Shown here: one piece after another, positions 52,629 to 62,361 of the stretch
Position numbering within the stretch: position 1 is the stretch's first letter
Layout of the letters: each line of letters opens with the position of its first letter
NCBI GenBank assembly: GCA_037178625.1
Contig: CM074132.1
Span: 3,100,001 to 3,164,000 of the forward strand
Reading direction: 5' to 3'
Length of the DNA stretch: 64,000 nt
DNA from: Skeletonema tropicum
Lineage: Eukaryota; Bacillariophyta; Thalassiosirophyceae; Thalassiosirales; Thalassiosiraceae
Made by a program: the position numbers and the translations under genes
Notes under the pieces: model-generated
Database searches by the model: none
Seen by the model: only the letters and a program-made list of their open reading frames with translations
Told to the model about the DNA's origin: nothing

Positions 52629-55067
52629 TTAGCTACAATTCACACTATCTTGAAACCTCTTGGTTTCTTCTACCCACGCTTCTATCTCCTCTGCTACATT
52701 TACATTGCACGTTAAATAATTGTCAAACAATCCGAACATTATCGAGTCTTCCTTATCTTGAACTTTGGGCGGCTCTGGCTTGACTTCAGCTGCGCCAGCT
52801 TTGGAAGGAGGTGGTGGTGGTGGTGGAGGTGGTGGAGGTAAATCGCGATTCTTGATGGATTTGGTGACGAAATTCATGCTGTCTCTAGTTAGGGGTGAAT
52901 CGCGATTCTTGATGGACTTGGTGACGAAATTCATGCTGTCTCTAGTATTTGAAACAACCTTGTTCTTCTCGCCAAGGACTGATTCTTGAATCTGAGAGGT
53001 AGGCGGGCATGGGGCAAGGGAGGCAAACAAGATGAGTCAGAGTTGAAGGGGGGCAAGGGGGAGTAGAAATTTCAACCAGGGCATGATGACCTAACCACAA
53101 TCACTTACCAACAAAGCCTCCTCAAACACCACAAAACTCGCATCCAACTGTCCCGTCCGAAGATGGATCGAACCAAGATTACACAATGTCAAAGCTATAC
53201 TCAACAACATATGGTCTTCCTTCTTCTTATCTGTACCACCTGATGATGATGCTTCACTGCTACTACTCACACTTCGACCCTTTGCCAAATTAACCTTCTT
53301 CTCCTTTCCACCACCACCACCATCTTTCTCACTAATATCCTCCTTCATCAACTCACGTTGCATACACAACGTCTCCTCAAACGTCACCCGCGCCTCTTCC
53401 ATCTTCTCCAACTCAAACAACGCACATCCAATATTATTCGATATCCGCACAATCAACGTATGATTGCAATCCTGCCCCAAATTCAATCGTCGGATGCGCA
53501 ATGCCTCTCGAAAGACCACCAATGCACCTTCATACTTGGATAGTTCCATCAGTGCCACGCCCATTTGTGCTAGGGATACGGCTACATCCAAATGATCCTT
53601 GCCCAATATCTCCCTTCGAATTTTGGATGCCTTTTCACACAATTTACTCGTTTCATAGTATTGACGTGATTTCACATACACCACACCCAAATTATGCATG
53701 GCCATGGCAGCCTGTAATGAGTTCTTCCCATGTCGTTCTTTCTGCCCACGTAAGATTTCGGTAAAGATGGTAATGGCCTGATCGACTTGATTTTTGCGGA
53801 GGTGGGTGTACCCCAGTTTGTGCATGGCGGCTAGATTGCGACGTTCGGTTTCGGTCATTATTTTTTGGGGGGAGGAGGAGGAGGGGAGGTGGGGAGAGCA
53901 GGTGTCAATGTCAATTGGTCCAGAGTTGCGTTCTTCTTCTTTGACATTGGCGGTGGTAGTGGTGGTTGGACCGTCGTCTTCCCCGATAGGTTCCAAGTTA
54001 GCTAGCTTCATTTTGTGGCTAAGCTTGTCAAATGCGCTCACGGATGTTGGAGAAGGGACCAATAATTCATCAGAAGCATCATCTGCCGAAGAAGCCCAGT
54101 TGGTTTTATGATTATTTTTGGACGATGATGGAGATGCCTGATGAGAGTCAAATTGCCGCCTTACATCCTCATCTTGTCTTCGTAGTCGATCCTCTTCTTG
54201 TCGTTGCATTAGGAGGCGCAAACGTCTTGATCTCTTGACGTTGCTGTTACCATTGTTGTTGTTATTGGGTGCATTAGTAACAATACCATCAAGCTGATCA
54301 TCGTCTTCACCCTTGTCCTGCACAGCCGCTGAAGATGACGATGGAGGAAGGCCATGTTGGTCCCTCGTCCCTCCATAGATATTTCTTGGCGGATTAGTAT
54401 TACGATTGCCAGCCTTTTGAGTATTGGTACTAAATGATGTATGTGAACTCTTCATTGTGACAACAGATTGCTGTCCATAGACACTGTCATTGCTGCTAAT
54501 GTTGCCACCATGCCTGTTTCTGCTGTTACTCCTACTATTCAGGGTTGTCGGTATCGACGGCGACATTATTGGAGCCGACGGTGGCTTCTTCGATCTACTC
54601 CTACTACGTTTTTTCTCCATGCCCGGTGGCCTCCACTGAAGTTTAAACTTCTTCTTCTTTTTGCCACTACCAATCTTATTATTGTTGTTGGGAGCAGTGT
54701 CAAGAGTGGAGAGCGTAGAGGTGGTATAGATGCTGTCATCATCATCGTACATGGTGTCGTCGTCACCGTCATTGAAATAACTGGAGGACAGAAGAGAGTG
54801 CATGTCTTCTTCGACGTAGCATTCTTCATCGTTTTGAACTCGCGGGAGATCATTCGAATTTTGTTGGCCACCATTGCTGTTGTCATTGCTGCTGTAATTA
54901 CTATAGTCGTCATTGTTACTATTAGCATTTTTGGGAGAATCCTTCGTAGCAACTGCCCCCGCCACATCTTCCAATGCTGGAGCGAGAAGCAGTGAGGTTT
55001 GTTTGTCTACGAAGACTCCGGGGGGGAGCTGATCCGTCTTGTATGCAGCTGCGTCCATTGTTGACAT
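52629..55067 (-). CDS. TPR (kinesin-light-chain-type) repeat protein with disordered N-terminus
   Basis: Two exons, 55067-53109 and 52991-52629, are joined by a 117-base intron (GTAAGT...CTCAG, phase 0); the protein has 773 residues. Residues 1-440 are Ser/Asn/Asp-rich, with KKKKKFKLQWRPPG and KKRSRSRSKK basic patches. From about 445, tetratricopeptide units of the kinesin-light-chain kind follow: MHKLGYTHLRKNQVDQAITIF, AMAMHNLGVVYVKSRQYYETSKL, AVSLAQMGVALMELSKYEGALVVF, SNNIGCALFELEKMEEARVTF and LTLCNLGSIHLRTGQLDASFVVF. These usually form protein-binding scaffolds. Exon 2 adds a duplicated TRDSMNFVTKSIKNRD unit, a run of prolines and a helical tail. No enzyme domain is seen. Confidence 0.85.
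52841..52946 (-). repeat. two-copy 57-base in-frame repeat in the TPR gene
   Basis: aatcgcgattcttgatgga begins at 52841 and again at 52898. The 49 bases from each start are almost identical, encoding the duplicated unit (T)RDSMNFVTKSIKNRD. A GGT/GGA run that encodes polyproline adjoins it at 52810-52840. Confidence 0.9.
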
Positions 55068-55480
55068 TCTTCACCAATCTTCTAGTGCTATTATTCACGA
55101 ATACTACATTGCCATGCCAACCACCTCGCTCTTTCTCAGATTGCTGGCAACAGCGTTGGAGAGGTTGCGAGTTGCGAGCTACTGTGCTGACGGCTTCATT
55201 TCGACTACAATACTCCTAACTTGCAAAGTGCAAAGTGCTGCCTAAAACGCGCCTAAAAACGCGTGAGAAAGGATTTTGCCGATAAACAAATTGTGGAATG
55301 ACACTCTTTCCATCGTTCGACAAATATTTGCTATTCATTAGTCAAAAATGTCAATAATGACGATGACAGACTCCTTCAACATTTGAATCAGTGTTGTCTT
55401 GTTAGAAAATTCAAATTGTGATGTGACACGAAAAGAGAGGGCAAATCAACCACGCACCATGATAAGCCTATCAACCATGC
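55068..55480. promoter_or_regulatory. divergent promoter region, 413 bases
   Basis: This lies between the TPR gene start (-) and the acidic protein start (+). Both promoters should lie here. No specific motif is assigned. Confidence 0.4.
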
Positions 55481-56743
55481 ATGATCATGATGGAGAAACA
55501 TCTATGCGAGCACCATATCATAATATCAGCTCCTACAATTGAAGAAGTCATTTTTCCTGGTGGCACATATCGTTTTTTTAGTCGCTGTAGAGAAGGAGCT
55601 CTCGATTCTGAAAACGACGACCCTTGCAATGACATCATCATGAGCGCATCAACAACAGCTGCCTATGATTGCAGCGGCGGTGGATGTGTTGAAACTGCTA
55701 TAGATAATGTCATGTCAATATTACGAGGTTTATTACCTTCCTCCAATGGATCATCTCGTGGTGAAGAGGAGGATCAGGCAGAAGCAGAAGGAGAAGCAGA
55801 AGTGGTGACAACACATCATCACATGGAGCCTACTTCAACTAGTAACGGCAGCTGCTCGGACGACATGATAACGGAGAGCAATAGCGACCCCGCAGACAAT
55901 GTTGGTCTATTATCTCCCTCCTGTAATGGATCATCTTCTGGCGAGGAAGAGGATCAAGCACAAGCAGACGAAGCAGTCGAAGTGGTGACAACACATCACA
56001 TGGAGCCTACTTCAACTAGTAACGGCAGCTGCTTGGACGACAAAATAAAAGAGAGCAATTGTGACCATGTAGATGATACCTCACTCGTCGCTACCGAGCC
56101 TCAATCTGAACATGACATCCCTGACATTGATGATGAAGTAGAAGCATTGAATACGGATCAGACGGTAGCAACCTCGCTGAATGTTGCCGCTACCGGATCG
56201 GTAAAGGAAGACGTAGATACTGTCCTATCATGGTTCGTATTAACTGGAATCCTGGGTTCTCCTGCTCCATCTTCGGTCGTGAAACACCATAGACGGAAAA
56301 ATGACATTGCCTTATTTTGGGATCTTGAGGAAGGAATTATCAGAGGTGATCATGATGATATTCCATGTATTGAAGAAGATAGCATCGATACCGTCGATAC
56401 ATTCAAGGATGAAGACGGGGCTGATCCTCTAAGTGATACATGTACTACTGCATCTCTTTTATCAGGATCTGATTATGATTCCGAGGCTGATCTTTGCAGT
56501 GTCCCCGATATTGACGACATGGAACAGTTCGTTAGCGATAATGAATTCAGCCCCCAAGAAGCAATGACACCGCAAAAAAGTGCCAAAAAAGTTGCAGATT
56601 CTGCTCTTGCTTGGGGTGCTCTTGCAATGATACTCAATGCTCCTGCACCATCTGCGGTAGCAACCAACAATTGCACCACGAAGAACCTGTTTGAAGATGA
56701 TGAATTGACAGTTGAGCTAGATGACGTACTTTTATCACTTTAG
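55481..56743 (+). CDS. unidentified acidic protein with two kinds of internal duplication
   Basis: 420 residues, one exon from 55481 (an out-of-frame ATG lies just upstream at 55459). No known family is recognised. Two consecutive units of about 57 residues (about 85-205) repeat the pattern SNGSS.GEEEDQA.A...VEVVTTHH.MEPTSTSNGSC. Farther on, two copies of a short hydrophobic motif occur, VLSWFVLTGILGSPAPSSV (about 246-264) and ALAWGALAMILNAPAPSAV (about 370-388), separated by an acidic stretch. The conserved [AV]L[AS]W..L..IL..PAPS.V motif may be a binding helix. Overall charge is strongly negative. It could be a regulator, but nothing shows this. Confidence 0.6.
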   Translation: MIMMEKHLCEHHIIISAPTIEEVIFPGGTYRFFSRCREGALDSENDDPCNDIIMSASTTAAYDCSGGGCVETAIDNVMSILRGLLPSSNGSSRGEEEDQAEAEGEAEVVTTHHHMEPTSTSNGSCSDDMITESNSDPADNVGLLSPSCNGSSSGEEEDQAQADEAVEVVTTHHMEPTSTSNGSCLDDKIKESNCDHVDDTSLVATEPQSEHDIPDIDDEVEALNTDQTVATSLNVAATGSVKEDVDTVLSWFVLTGILGSPAPSSVVKHHRRKNDIALFWDLEEGIIRGDHDDIPCIEEDSIDTVDTFKDEDGADPLSDTCTTASLLSGSDYDSEADLCSVPDIDDMEQFVSDNEFSPQEAMTPQKSAKKVADSALAWGALAMILNAPAPSAVATNNCTTKNLFEDDELTVELDDVLLSL

Positions 56744-57076
56744 AGCGCCAGAATGTAACACAAGGCAGTCTCTGTGACAGAGAACATAGATGATGACACT
56801 GCTCTACACAGAGACAAGTGTCCTGTTACGATTATGAAATAATGAATTGAGTATATTAGTAGATATCTGTTCACATACAGTTTCCAATACCATTTCACAA
56901 TCGAAACCCCCATCGCTTGGGTAATCAGAGAGTCGATATCCCACTTGAACATGAATGCCCCATTAGTTTACATTACTGGCCCCCAATCATGCACATTCTC
57001 CAGGAGTTGTCATGAGTATTACATAAAGAGATGAGTATGTACTTCGCCAGAAGCAGAAGGATGAGAATGGCAGATA

Positions 57077-57288
57077 CAGTGAGGACACGATTGTTGCATG
57101 GTACCATGCATGGCCAGCTTATCATGCAGCAACCGTGACCTGCCTTCAACCATGCAACTTTGAAAAGTACAAGTACGCAGTATTACTAGTAAATAACGGA
57201 CGACGGACAGGACCATGACAGCCTTCCCAATCATGCAGCAACTGAAACCATGCAACTCAGAAACCATGCAACAATCGTGTCCTCACTG
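57077..57288. mobile_element. 212-base MITE with perfect terminal inverted repeats, TA-flanked
   Basis: The left end CAGTGAGGACACGATTGTTG (57077 on) and its perfect reverse complement at the right end (to 57288) extend for 26 bases. Both sides are flanked by TA (57075-57076 and 57289-57290), as for Tc1/mariner-type insertions. The inside repeats accatgca/tgcatggt motifs. It carries no open frame. The perfect ends imply a recent insertion. Confidence 0.9.
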
Positions 57289-57465
57289 TATTATGGTCAT
57301 GGATTAAGTATGTACAACACACGAACATCGAACGAACGTAGATATGTAGTGAGAGAGTCTTGTAAGGAGTTCGGCTTTCGTGTGTGTGGGCCGTGGGCGA
57401 GAAAAGTGGTTGTCGTTGGCTTTCTCGATTTCATCTCATCCCAACGCAACCGCCAGCCTGCGGCC

Positions 57466-57900
57466 ATGCGATTGGGTGAGGAAGAGTCAATGTTTGATTT
57501 GAATAGTACTGTTGGGACTGAGACTGAGACTGTGCGAGAACGAGAAGAGTGTGACAGCTACTGCGAAGGTAGACTGCAACGGAAGACGCAGCAACAAGAA
57601 GTAGAAAGCTTGAAGCGCCAACTTGGAGAATGCAAGGATATGGTGGAACAATTACACGCCAATTTACGCAGCTATTCGAATTATGCTACGAATGACGATG
57701 ATGTCGCATCGGTAGAAATAAACAACGATGATGACCACAAGGACGATGATGTTATGGCTGAACTACACTCCGAAATTATCAATCTGACGAATCAACTACA
57801 ATCCGCAACGCTACAATCACGACTCCTTGTGCATGAATCAATGATTGGCTTTCCATCGCTAGCCATAGATGAGGTCGACAAATCCATCGGGAATCGGTAG
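57466..57900 (+). CDS. possible small coiled-coil protein
   Basis: The open frame runs from 57250, but its first part overlaps the MITE. The ATG at 57466 (MRLGEEES) gives 144 residues. Residues 30-75 form a coiled coil (RLQRKTQQQEVESLKRQLGECKDMVEQLHANL), then an acidic linker and a second heptad region (MAELHSEIINLTNQLQSATLQSRLL). The stop sits at an Arg codon followed by GTAGGT, so a splice donor and further exons are conceivable. No family is recognised. Confidence 0.35.
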   Translation: MRLGEEESMFDLNSTVGTETETVREREECDSYCEGRLQRKTQQQEVESLKRQLGECKDMVEQLHANLRSYSNYATNDDDVASVEINNDDDHKDDDVMAELHSEIINLTNQLQSATLQSRLLVHESMIGFPSLAIDEVDKSIGNR

Positions 57901-60023
57901 GTGTAGCTTGAACCATCACCCAGCCAAGGCCATGCCTACATCTAATCTATCCATCTTGGCGATCAAGATTAAGATCACAAGAGCGCCAACTACGACTTTG
58001 ATCGAGGCATACTTATGTGGCTGCAATATCAATCGAGATGCAGATTTGGATAGCAAATTTTCGAAATACATTTTAACAAACAATTCAACTAAGTAAGTAG
58101 GTACATAGAGTAAAGTTTTATTCATTACAAAGCTATTGCATTGCAGTGAGAATTAGCACCTCTAGCTCTAGCTCTCTCTAGAGTTAGAGAGAGAGAGAGA
58201 TAAAAGAGCAAGTCGGCACAATAAATCCAGCCCCAAAGAACATCATTGCATGAATCAAAGATGTTACCCAATGTGAACTTGGGCTCTTGCAGCACCACAA
58301 AGCGAAAGCACTTGTTTGAAGATGATGAAATTGGAACGACAGATGAGTTGGCTGCTTGAGTTTGAGTTTTGAGACGAGGCAAGATGGAACGAAGAAGAGA
58401 TGAAGAACGTAACTCAGGTTCTGTGAAGATATCATAGACGATAACAAGATAAAACTCATCTCTCTTTCTCTCTCTCTCTCTCTCTCTAATTAGTTAGAGC
58501 TGAAGTAAGCTGAGAGGGTTCCTTCCTATCTGGCACCTGGCGAACCGCACCAATCATCATGTAGAGAAAGCCAGCATGTGAAGCACAAGATTAGCTAAAA
58601 AGTAGGTACCACAGCAGCACCCCAGTGATCATTATGGTGGAAATAATGGTCTTAGATAGTTGTGACATCGAAGAGACGGAATCTCAACACTATACTGTAC
58701 TTCTACTTACCAGCAACTCAGGTACTTCTGGCGAATCTCGATGAATCTGAGTTGAATCTTTTGGGGAAGAACAAACAACAACTAATCACAAACATCATAA
58801 TTAGGTACTTAACATACCATTATCAAATCATGAAGAGATAATTAGTGTCGGATGTTTGCAAGCATTCACATAGCAGTTGAAACAGTAGTGCCGCTGTATG
58901 CACTCGTCCTCGTTTTAGTCTGCTTACTTAACGATGTGATAGCTAAGGGGAGAAGGGAACGAATGGCAATAATATTTCGTCGTCAAGAGGAGCAATAACG
59001 ATTGAACGCATCGTAGGGGTTAAATAGCGAACTTATGACATCAACAACAGGAAGTGAAGTGGTTGATCGGCGAGAGTCTGCCATGCAAGTCGTGCAAAAA
59101 AGCATAATTATATAAGCTTGATGTAGTATAGAGCACTCGAATGATAGCTTAATTGCCTCAGCCTTCAATTATTACCAAACCTACTATTACATTTGACTTG
59201 AGAATATTGTCGAATCTGTACATCACTGTCGCTGCCAATGGCTTGTTGGGATGGAGGCTACTCCCTCCAAATAACGATGCAATAAGTATCTTCAACTCGA
59301 GCGATAGAAATAGATCACCCATCTCTTGCTCAAGTTCTTCCAAAAGCACGTCTGGATGACATTCGAACGAAAAGCTCGTCCTTCGAGACACCATGCACGT
59401 ATCATCCGCTCCGTGCTGTTGCGCTGGTTGGGGCGGGCTTGAGGGATGGGATACAATATCCCTCCACGGACAGAAATCCCTCGTTCTTTTTATTGTACCA
59501 ACCTGAACCTGCACAATCTAATCGTAACTTTGCGCTTCAGATTCTGTTCAGATCAGATGTTCATCATTCTGCAAACCGGTGTGTTACTTAATGGTTCTAC
59601 GATTGATGATAGGCCTTTTACCGGAGGTACTCCTCTAGGAGTATCTCTCTCTCTAGAGTGAATAAGTATTCGAGCTCATTCTGGGTCAAAAAGTAAGTAT
59701 TTTATGCTGTCAAGAGCTACTTTAAAGCAAGCAAAAATAAAAAATAGGAGTATCCATCAGGGAAATCGCAGTTTACCCCCCCTTTTCAGAGAGGAATCTC
59801 AAGATAATGTAACTTGTAACCGCCATAATAGGTTAACTTTACGATCTTATGGAGGAAAGAGCGTGAGCTTTCCCTAAGTACCTTAATCGGCAGTAACTTT
59901 GTCTTAATTGCAATGGAGTAAAAAATTCTTCTAGAGTTTTTGATATGTAGTCAAGTAATTATCGTAAGGGCTGAGAAAACAACTGTTAAGACCGCTCTAC
60001 TCTCTCAATGTACGTAAAATCAG
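57901..60023. other. gene-poor stretch with CT microsatellites
   Basis: Simple sequence occurs at 58179-58200 (AG run), 58456-58490 (CT run) and about 59644-59658. Short frames on both strands (for example minus 59158-59514, minus 58125-58382) start from non-ATG codons or lack recognisable content. I see no RNA gene. Confidence 0.35.
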
Positions 60024-60137
60024 CTCAGAGTAATGCTCGACTGAGAAAGCCAGAACAACAGTATTGTACTACCGTTCAATGGTCTGCTGATTGAAACAGC
60101 TATATACATCATCATGGATCAGCTCGAGTTAGAGGAA
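60024..60137 (+). pseudogene. decayed duplicate of the HSF DNA-binding exon
   Basis: This 114-base stretch aligns with exon 2 of the HSF gene (61396-61500). Shared text includes atcagctcagag.aatgctcgac, agaaag.cagaa, tactaccgttcaatgg and gatcagctcgagtt.gagga, and it keeps both the acceptor-like atcag before it and the gttagt donor after it. It contains an in-frame TGA and small insertions, so it cannot encode the domain. The copied region includes intron sequence on at least the left side (caatgtacgtaaaatcag versus ccatgtcaacgtaatatcag). Confidence 0.85.
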
Positions 60138-61812
60138 GTTAGTACAATCCGTATTACACAGCAACCCTCAACATCAAGTCCCCAGCCTGGCCCGAATCAA
60201 GTTCCAAACCAATTGCAAATGAATCTCGCTGACATAATCAACATCCTTCAAAACATCATTGGTAGTAATCAACATCAGTCAGCAGCGAATCAGAATTCAG
60301 TGCCAAATCAACAGCCCATGCCCAATGCAAGCCAGCTGAATAATGCCGCTGGAAATAATCATTTTCAGTCATTCCCGCAATGGCAACATCCAAACAACCC
60401 GACCATGAATCTGCTCAATGCTGCCCTTCAAAGTTTGGGTAGAGGTCCAGCACCTTCAGCTCAAGCGATGGGTCAATATCCCGTTCCTTTTGCCCAAAGC
60501 AACGCAGTACACGCCCTCATGAGTCTCTCTGGTGTTTTGTCACAGTCCCCTCCCCTTAACACCGCACCGGTTGCGTCAGGGATCTCGACGGCAGCTTCCT
60601 CTCAACCCAACGACATGACTCCTTTTCTATCTTTATTACAGATATTGCAGCGATTTGTCGATGAAGAAAATCAGTGCAGGGTCCAAGTAGCTATCCTAAT
60701 TGCTGCGTTGGGTACAATTGGTCCTATCTCAGGCCAAGTCTTTCATAATAATGATGCCGCTCGGCCTCAGCAAGTAGGCGCACCGCCGATATCTAGACAA
60801 TCACTTGGATCAAATAATAATAATGTTGCTCAGCCAAATCAACTAGGTGCACCGCATCCGTCTATTGGCAGTAACGCACAGGCAGATTCGATCGTAGCAA
60901 TTCTGCAGGCCACTCTAAAAGGTGATGCAACAGCGCAGCCTGGAGAAAATGTTCGTGCTCAAAATTATGGCCCAGTTGATTACAATCACAGTGACAACGA
61001 AGATGACATCGATGAAGATAGTGGAGAAGACGAGCACCACTTTGCAAAGAGAAGGAAGACGTCTCCAGATGATGAAGGCTTACCAACTTTCGCTGCTGCT
61101 GCACCCAAAGAACCTCCATCCAGTAAGAACAATACAACAAAAGAATCATCATCGGCGTCAGCCACAGATTCATCAGTGGCAGCAAGGCAGATGCTGGGAT
61201 TACCAACTTTTGCTGCTGCAGCAACAGCGGCTGCACCCACAGATCCTCCTGTCAAGAAGAAGCCAAGGAGGGCTGGCTTCCGAGAGCAATTCCTGCAGCA
61301 GGTAGGAATATCACTCACAAAATATATACCTCGCGTTCTTGCCCCCATTCAGTTCGCTCTAACTCTTTTTTGTCTCCATGTCAACGTAATATCAGCTCAG
61401 AGCAATGCTCGACAGAGAAAGTCAGAATGACAGTACTACCGTTCAATGGGCTGTTGACGGAAGCAGCTTCATCATCATAGATCAGCTCGAGTTTGAGGAG
61501 GTTAGTATTCACTCTCGATAATGTTTTGATGATGTTCTTGTGTAACAACTTGATTTCCATATGCCAATACGACTCTAACCTATCATGACTGCTTCCACCT
61601 CTGCATTCCGACAGCACATCATTCCGGCTTATTTTCACAATCCAATTTTGCTCTCTAGCTTCCTTAGTAAGCTCTATCGATGGGGCTTCAGACGAATACC
61701 AAATGAACGGAGCGACTGTTACGAGTTTTGTTCACCAACTTTCAAAAGACTGCGTGTTGACGCGACGGTGCACCCCAGGGCACATAAAGCACCCGCCTTC
61801 ACTCTGGAGTAA
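60114..61812 (+). CDS. heat-shock transcription factor with C-terminal DNA-binding domain
   Basis: Three exons (60114-61301, 61396-61500, 61615-61812) encode 496 residues; junctions are CAG|GTAGGA, ATCAG|CTC, GAG|GTTAGT and CGACAG|CAC, all in phase 0. The first 380 residues are Gln/Asn/Ala/Ser-rich with an acidic/basic patch (DEDSGEDEHHFAKRRK) and two copies of GLPTFAAAA. The HSF winged-helix domain is at about 388-480: FREQFLQQLRAMLDRES, VQWAVDGSSFIIIDQLEFEE, IIPAYFHNPILLSSFLSKLY and RWGFRRIPNERSDCYEFCSP. It should bind heat-shock-type promoter elements. HSFs are greatly expanded in diatoms. The usual oligomerisation coiled coil after the domain is missing. The first ATG lies within the decayed exon copy; the next in-frame Met candidate is at 60219 (MNLADI). 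Confidence 0.85.
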
Positions 61813-62361
61813 GCATGCTGAATGCTGATGAATGAAGGAGATACAGAGAGAGAGAGAGAACATTAACATTTTCAAAACATTTTTCTGGTATAAGTACCAT
61901 AGGTTGCATCGCACGGTTTCCCAAATGGCCTGAAAACGGTCATTTCGATTTTTCTATATACCGAGCGAATTTTTAAAAAACCTTTTTTTGACAACCTACC
62001 TGTTCCGTTTGAGCTGGTGGTTTTATGTATCTAATACTTATAACGGTCAACTTTTCAAGTAATATTTGAATAGGTAGGAGTACTAACTTCCTCAAGGTTT
62101 CTGGCTATCTGTTTGGGTTCAACAAATTGATGGGTGCGCTCTTGGAGGGCATACTCACATGGTTGTTTCGGATTTTGAGCGGTGCATAAAATTAAAATTA
62201 CGTCTCACAGAATGAACCTTCTTTGACTTTGACACGAACGACGAACTTCATCGATGCAATGGCAATGAGGTTGGCTACTAAAACTACCATACTTTACATT
62301 GAACTATCAATACCAATTGAACCCAGTTATCATCATCTTCAATCCTTAATCCTAGATCAGC
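61813..62361. other. intergenic, 550 bases
   Basis: This holds the HSF 3' untranslated region and the promoter of the next gene. A short AG run is at about 61840-61858. Nothing else is recognised. Confidence 0.4.

Noticed and set aside
54468..54995. Plus-strand open frame of 175 codons opposite the TPR gene
   Set aside because: It is hydrophobic antisense of the Ser/Asn/Asp-rich coding region, a typical shadow.
59158..59514. Minus-strand open frame of 118 codons
   Set aside because: It starts at GTG, has no recognisable family, and no splice partners are evident.
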